The notes under the pieces: generated by a model | Told to the model about the DNA's origin: nothing | The model's input: only the letters and a program-made list of their open reading frames with translations | The model's database searches: none | Translations under genes and position numbers: made by a program | Assembly: GCF_050947335.1 (NCBI RefSeq) | Contig: NC_134985.1 | Coordinates: 20,575,190-20,639,189 of the forward strand | Length of the DNA stretch: 64,000 nt | Origin: Megachile rotundata | Taxonomy: Eukaryota; Arthropoda; Insecta; Hymenoptera; Megachilidae | Reading direction: 5' to 3' | Part shown: piece after piece, positions 58,850 through 64,000 of the stretch | Layout: each line of letters begins with the position of its first letter | Position numbering within the stretch: the stretch's first letter is position 1

Positions 58850-59140
58850 AGTCTACGTGCTCGATACGGAGGATTTGCACGTGTACTTCTACGTTTCCGA
58901 AATTCCCACTTTGGAGCTCCGTATAGTTTCAATAGGAACGTTCTATAAATTCCTTGGGATTTTCTTAAAATTCATTTAGGGTCTCCTTAGGTTCTCTTTA
59001 AAATATTTTTATCTACATTCAATCTGCATAGAAATACCTAGAATTTTGTTATAAATCTTGGAATCATCTTTCATGAGCAATTCTCATGGAATTCGTCAAA
59101 AGAATATTCAATGAAATCCAACTAAAGTTCTCTTAAAACC
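58850..59140. other. AT-rich DNA with loose repeats
   Basis: Phrases such as TTTAGGGTCTCCTTAGG recur loosely. No gene seen. Confidence 0.45.
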
Positions 59141-59365
59141 TAACCTCTTACACTACAATTTATTCAGCTAACCTCTTACACTACAGGTGCGTCAGACATG
59201 ACTAACTATTTACTGCTACAATCTTATAAAGAAGAAAGTTAAAATATCATGCATATTTTCTATTTAACCATCTCTGAATATGTGAATTGTACTCACAATC
59301 AGTTTAAAAATTCGAGCGTACGAAAAATATAAGAGAAGTTTATCAAATCTGAATTGTGAGTAGGT
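59141..59365 (+). mobile_element. TTAA-type MITE, family B (copy B4), decayed
   Basis: TAACCTCTTACACTACA occurs twice, at 59,141 and 59,169 (28 bp apart), a small duplication of the left end. Then GTGCGTCAGACATGACTAACT and an interior like B2 and B3 follow, ending near CTGAATTGTGAGT. The right terminal repeat is missing. Confidence 0.6.
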
Positions 59366-60307
59366 ATTAAAGTCCTATTAAATCCCTAGAGTCTCCCAAT
59401 CAGAATTTCTCCAAAACCCATCACTATATCTGAGACATCTTTAAAATTGCCTAGCACCCATTGGTGAAAGAATCCAGGCATAAATTCCAGGGAAGGTAGA
59501 AACTGCAAATACGATCAAGAACTTAGTTTCGAGACGAATCGCCGCGGTACCTTATGGAATTAATTTTCCACGAAGAAGAAAATAAGCACAGGTTGAATAA
59601 TATCTCGCGATGGTAAATGACGGAAGAAAACGAACACTGGTTAAAGCATGATTTATCAACGAGGTGGATCTGCTGGCGGAGGAGGGCAGATAGGGAAGAA
59701 GAGGGCAAAGTAATATACCATTCTCGAGTTGTTCTTTGTCGACTGCTACAAAATTTCTACGAGACTTACCGCGAATGCACGCGCTGCTATACGCGCGCAT
59801 CGGAGGAAGATATAGAGACCGAGTGGAATAAGGAGAGAACGCCGATAGATTGCACACGGTTCAGCTAGAGAAACCAGGTTTAACCTACGTATCCACCGAA
59901 CGAACAAAGGGCAATATTTTTGTTACTATTGCTTGTTTCTGTGGAACCAGCAACGGAGCAATCTTTCGTGGCAACCTGATATATCGTAGCTCAGAACTGC
60001 GTGCTAGAGATGTTCAACCTTCGGTAGTAACTGCACCGAACTTGAGCTAACCGAATTTATCGTGTTCCTACCGAAATATCTCTAAATTGATTTATCTTCT
60101 TCTGCGGATATCTCCGTGTTCGTCGGGGATGAACACCTCAACCGGAGTTACAGACTTTTTTCCTCGCGATCTCTGCGATACGTCTTCGTTGCTTTCGAGA
60201 AAACAATGATCGCGTGTGGCTCTTGTAAGAATGTCCAAATAACGGTCTCCCGAATGTCCAAATAAAACTCCCAATGCTACAGACTTTGGGAGCACAAAAA
60301 TTTAAAT
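59366..60307. other. Unique DNA
   Basis: Short ORFs of 61-101 codons on both strands (59,523-60,295), none recognised. No supported gene. Confidence 0.5.
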
Positions 60308-60439
60308 ATGGCGCACGTACAGCACAAAAAATTGAAGAACCTCGGAATAGAAATAAAACTCGATCGCGAGAGGCATCGCAAAGAACTCGAAAATCGTGAA
60401 CATCTGATCGGTGACGCCGTAGAACGTCGACCTACGTAG
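60308..60439 (+). CDS. Candidate small ORF, charged helix-like, 43 codons
   Basis: ATG at 60,308 and TAG at 60,437-60,439. The predicted peptide starts MAHVQHKKLKNLGIEIKLD and continues with dense E/R/K residues (ERHRKELENREHLIG), a pattern expected of an amphipathic or coiled helix. No homolog is recognised. The opposite strand is open too (60,277-60,525), so chance is possible. Confidence 0.17.
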   Translation: MAHVQHKKLKNLGIEIKLDRERHRKELENREHLIGDAVERRPT

Positions 60440-60929
60440 CGGACGATCGATACGCATAAACTACGGGGCTCTTTTCGCGTGCTTAAAAAAAGAAGAGAAA
60501 AGAAGTATAAAAAAAAAATATCCATCGGGATCTAGCGGCGCTCGCTCGACCGCGTTGTATTATGGAAATCAGTGGGAATCGGAGTGCCGAGTATGCAAGA
60601 CACGTGAATTAAACACGTAATACACCGACTCCGCAGTGTGCACCTGTCGCGCATGCAAATCACTTAAGCCGCTGAGCCTGCTCCTGGCCGGTTTCCGAGC
60701 TTTTTCGGTCGCGATGCATATCGGCACGGGTTGCATTCGCGATTCTAAAGGCACCTATCCAACCAACAAACGTCCAGCTACCTTTGCTGATCGTTCCCAG
60801 AAACATTCGACTTATCGCGATTGCTAGATAGCGTTTGTTGCTCTTTCGATACACTTTACGCTTGTTCGACTAGAAATTCTAAACGGTGGGTAAATTGGAG
60901 TGTTGGAGATTTTACGTTTTCAAATTTGG
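60440..60929. other. Unique DNA
   Basis: Overlapping sense and antisense ORFs at 60,569-60,854 with no recognised domain. No supported gene. Confidence 0.5.
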
Positions 60930-61440
60930 TGATATAGGATTGGTCATTTGAGAAATGGAGGTTTGGAAATTTGGGAGAGTAGAGTTTGGGGTTGAGCTTA
61001 GCATTTGGAAATTTGGGATCTTGGGAGTTCGAGAATTGAGAATTTGGGAATTTAGAAATTTGAGTGTTTGAAAGTTTAGTAATTTGAGAATTGAAGATTT
61101 GGGAATTTGGAAGAGTAGAGTTTAAGGTTGAGCTTAGAATTTGGAAATTTGGGATCTTGGGAGTTCGAGAATTGAGAATTTGGGAATTTAGAAATTTGAG
61201 TGTTTGAAAGTTTAGTAATTTGAGAATTGAAGATTTGGGAATTTGGAAGAGTAGAGTTTAAGGTTGAGCTTAGCACTTGGAAATTTGGGATCTTGGGAGT
61301 TCGAGAATTGAGAATTTGGGAATTTAGAAATTTGAGTGCTTGGTTGTTTGAAAGTTTAGTAATTTGAGAATTGAAGATTTGGAAATGTGAGAGTTCGAGA
61401 TTTGAAAATTGGGGACTTGGAAGATCAGAAATGTATGAAT
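60930..61440. repeat. 136-bp tandem repeat, about three copies
   Basis: The unit contains GAAGATTTGGGAATTTGG, AGTAGAGTTTAAGGTTGAGC, GGATCTTGGGAGTTCGAG and TTTGAAAGTTTAGTAATTTG. AGAGTTT recurs at 60,981, 61,117 and 61,253, exactly 136 bp apart. The motif GGGAATTT is the reverse complement of the AAATTCCC core at 16.3-17.4 kb. Confidence 0.94.
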
Positions 61441-64000
61441 ACGAGAGCTCAGGAATTTGGGAACTTGAAAATATGAAGGGTGAGCACTCGGAAATTTGAG
61501 TTTTTTTTTCTTTGAAAGTTTGGTAACAAAAGTTGAGACTAGAAAATGAGACTAATTTGAATATATTATAATTTGAAAATTTGGTAGTTCAAAACAGAAT
61601 TTACGAATTTCCGATTTCTCGCCGATAATTGGCAGTCATCGCACCTCGGTAAACAAGTTGTAAAATGCGACGTTTAATTACAGAAAATTGCGATCATTGA
61701 TATATTAATTACCGTCACGCTTTTATTTAAAAGTTGTAGGGAAAATACGATTTCTCGCTTAATTAAAGATGTGCCTCTGATAAACGCTGTAGGCTATCAA
61801 CGACCCAGCCAACAGGGGCGTCGTTAATGGACTTTTTTGTGCTCGCATTAATTGACTGAAGATTAATTAATTTTTTAATTGCCGATGATTCATTTACGGT
61901 CCGATCGAAATATTATATAAAGATCGTGACATACGCGCGGCAATATTTCGTCGAATCAACTCGAAACTTTGAATGCGTACTAATTTATCGTTGTTAAACA
62001 TATTACGAAAGCTATTTATCATAGTCGCGTCTGCGCGGATGATATAAATTGTCCTTTATTCGCCGAGTGTAACAGCGTTTCTGTGGAAACATAGTAGTGT
62101 ATAAACAACGCGAGACTACGGCGATGTTAATATTAATGTTGAATCATGAGAGGCAGGGACCCAATGCTAATACCGGTTAACGATATGATTGAGGAATGTA
62201 AATTTGTCATCGCCTCGGGGTGATTGCAACAAACTGATAGGGAAATGGAGTTCAAAATATTTGATACATTATACCGACAGCCGAATACACCGCTAAATGT
62301 AACTTGTGATCATTTCTACATAATTGTGCATTATATGGTAATGCGATATACCATAAGCACAGAATACAAGAGTCCGCCAGAATAATATTGAAATAACGCA
62401 ACAGGGAACTGCTGCTACGATGTTCATAAAATTTCAACGCCGAAAAAGGAAAATTAAACTCGAACTCTACTTCTTCCATATTTTCTTTAAAAGTCACGCA
62501 TATGTGACGTTCTTAGAATTTGACGACTTTGTAGGGGCACATACGTGCGACGCTATCGGAGTAGTACGTGCTTAAATGTGAGACATTAAATAAAATCATA
62601 AAAATTTGATGCATGGACTGTGGACAGCCAGCACTTCTGTCAGGGTCTAGCCTCACAGTGAACCCTGCGTTAAATAAAAATTCAACGTGTGTGTAAACCT
62701 AGGGTCTAGATTTATAAACGTCTCAAATCTAGACCCTTATAGTGCAGTAGTATAAAAATACAAACGAATTTAACAATACAAGAATTTAACGTGAAAGATC
62801 AGAGAACATAGGAGTGCACAGAGAGGAGATTTAGAAACGTAGGAATACGCGTCTGGACGTGAAAGCCGTGTACACGATTTGCAGCATGGAAACGATATCG
62901 ATCGTCGTCGATCTACCCCGGGAATCGAAGGGCAGTAAAATCGGGAAAGGACAAAAATCCAGAAACCGCGTTATTGAACAAAAGAAAGCATGAAAGGGAC
63001 GCACGTGCTTCCCCTCGGTTGCTTTCAAGCTTCTAACGACCGGTCTGTTCGATAAACCGTGTTCGTGTATACCCATAGGTGGGTAAAGTACCTGCGTGTA
63101 CGTGTGTGTGTTTGAAAGTCCACGGGGTCATCCAGCATGGAGGGAGAGCCAGAGGCCAGGATGCACCGTACGCTGGAATTACGTTCTTCGGGATTAACGT
63201 ACCGAAAACTCGTTTACGTGTTTTCTAATTGCTGGCAAGAAGGAACCGAATGGAACCGATACGGGCCTCCGTGAGAATCGAGAAACGATAGCTCCAGACC
63301 TCTGCACCTCTGGCCAGTTGAATTTTTTACGTCCACTCTTCGCTGTTCACGGCGTTACGCTGCAAATCGAGAGAATATCCAAAGGCGAATCGCGAAAACG
63401 ACCAGTAGGTATACCACACACGCGAGCCGCGTGTACGCACACGTACGGCGCGTTAAAATATTAGCGGTTGCCGACTGGATGGGAATCGACGATTATCCGG
63501 ACGTACGTCGAGCTTCACGGTTAAAGGTCAGAATGTTAATTAACATTTAACCGATCGTACTCGCCCGCGCACTTTCCGTCCGAAATATGGCAACAGGCCA
63601 GAGCTTGCGGGTCACGTACGGCCGTATCGGTTCAAACAATCCTGCGTGTACGATTTCTGAATAACGTACATAGAAATGCAATTGACCCCTCGACAATGTG
63701 CTCTGTTATGCGCAAACATTCGCTATCGGTCGTTGCCAGAAGATAGACGCTCGTTGTGTCGCCATCTTCGCGTGGTGCAAGGTCCACACGAATCGTAAAC
63801 ATTCGACAACTGGGAATTTACGATCTTTAGATTTAGGGAATTTTACTATTTGAAAATTAGTAGTCAAGTTTGCGTACAAGCTTGCACCCGAGTGTAATCC
63901 GTGTATCTAAGGATCGTCAAAGTTCTGGCTAGCGAGTATAATTAGTCGGACTGCATATGACGGACTGTGTTTCTCCGCAATTTCCTATTTATCTTGGACG
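61441..64000. other. Unique DNA at the right end
   Basis: No array. An AT-rich part at 61,600-62,600 is followed by CpG-rich DNA from 62,820. A 45-codon frame (63,137-63,274, +) and 81-codon minus frames are unrecognised. No supported gene. Confidence 0.5.
62701..62737. other. Perfect 13-bp hairpin
   Basis: AGGGTCTAGATTT (62,701-62,713) and AAATCTAGACCCT (62,725-62,737) are exact inverted repeats around an 11-nt loop. GGGTCTAG also occurs about 60 bp upstream near 62,643, next to a CAGGGT / ACCCTG pair. Function unknown; it could be a remnant of a small element end. Confidence 0.7.

Noticed and set aside
63137..63274. 45-codon ORF starting MEGEPEARMHRTLELRSSG
   Set aside because: Short, with no recognised features and no splice signals beyond chance.

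Overview
No gene in this 64 kb window can be recognised with confidence. It looks like a gene-poor intergenic or long-intron region of an insect nuclear genome, most likely hymenopteran and perhaps a bee. That placement is an inference from four things: AT-rich sequence that still holds many CpG dinucleotides, a decayed mariner-type fragment, many short TTAA-flanked MITEs, and an unusual density of different minisatellites. There are no operons, ribosome binding sites, rRNA or tRNA genes, CRISPR arrays or long open frames with a familiar protein domain. The species cannot be named from the sequence alone.

Layout. 1-9.1 kb: mostly unique DNA with TTAA-type MITEs at about 2.46, 5.86 and 6.84 kb, and a roughly 156-bp repeat (3.5-4.4 kb). 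9.1-44 kb: a belt in which a different tandem array appears about every 2 kb. Its periods are about 89, 94, 80/83, 8 (inside a larger unit), 223, 28, about 165, 32, 32 again, 14, 67, 109, 26, 27, 15+16 and about 150 bp. Several arrays have exact higher-order periods: 447 and 178 bp (89-bp family), 160 bp (5 x 32), 182 bp (13 x 14), 130 bp (5 x 26) and 186 bp (6 x 31). 44-60.9 kb: almost no arrays. This part holds MITEs, including a stacked cluster at 51.7-52.7 kb, a mariner 3' remnant at 49.5 kb, and unique DNA with a few weak exon or small-ORF candidates. 60.9-64 kb: one 136-bp array, then unique DNA with a 13-bp perfect hairpin.

Mobile elements. I separate three families of short elements flanked by TTAA, named here A (TTAACCCTTTGCACTCG ends), B (TTAACCCCTTGCC ends) and C/D (TTAACACTRAAACTACC ends), plus a single relative, E. 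TTAA targets and CCC-starting ends suggest piggyBac-type non-autonomous elements, although no transposase is present. Family A is nested inside B (6.9 kb) and inside D (51.8 kb), which gives a relative age order. A separate element with CAGTGGCGTA inverted ends (25.97-27.31 kb) carries one of the two 32-bp arrays.

Coding candidates are listed at low confidence: a possible exon behind a strong splice acceptor (58,284), a 12-nt possible microexon (54,721), a 37-codon ORF with a signal-peptide-like start (51,416) and a 43-codon charged helix-like ORF (60,308). Most longer ORFs are read-through of stop-free repeats or look like chance.
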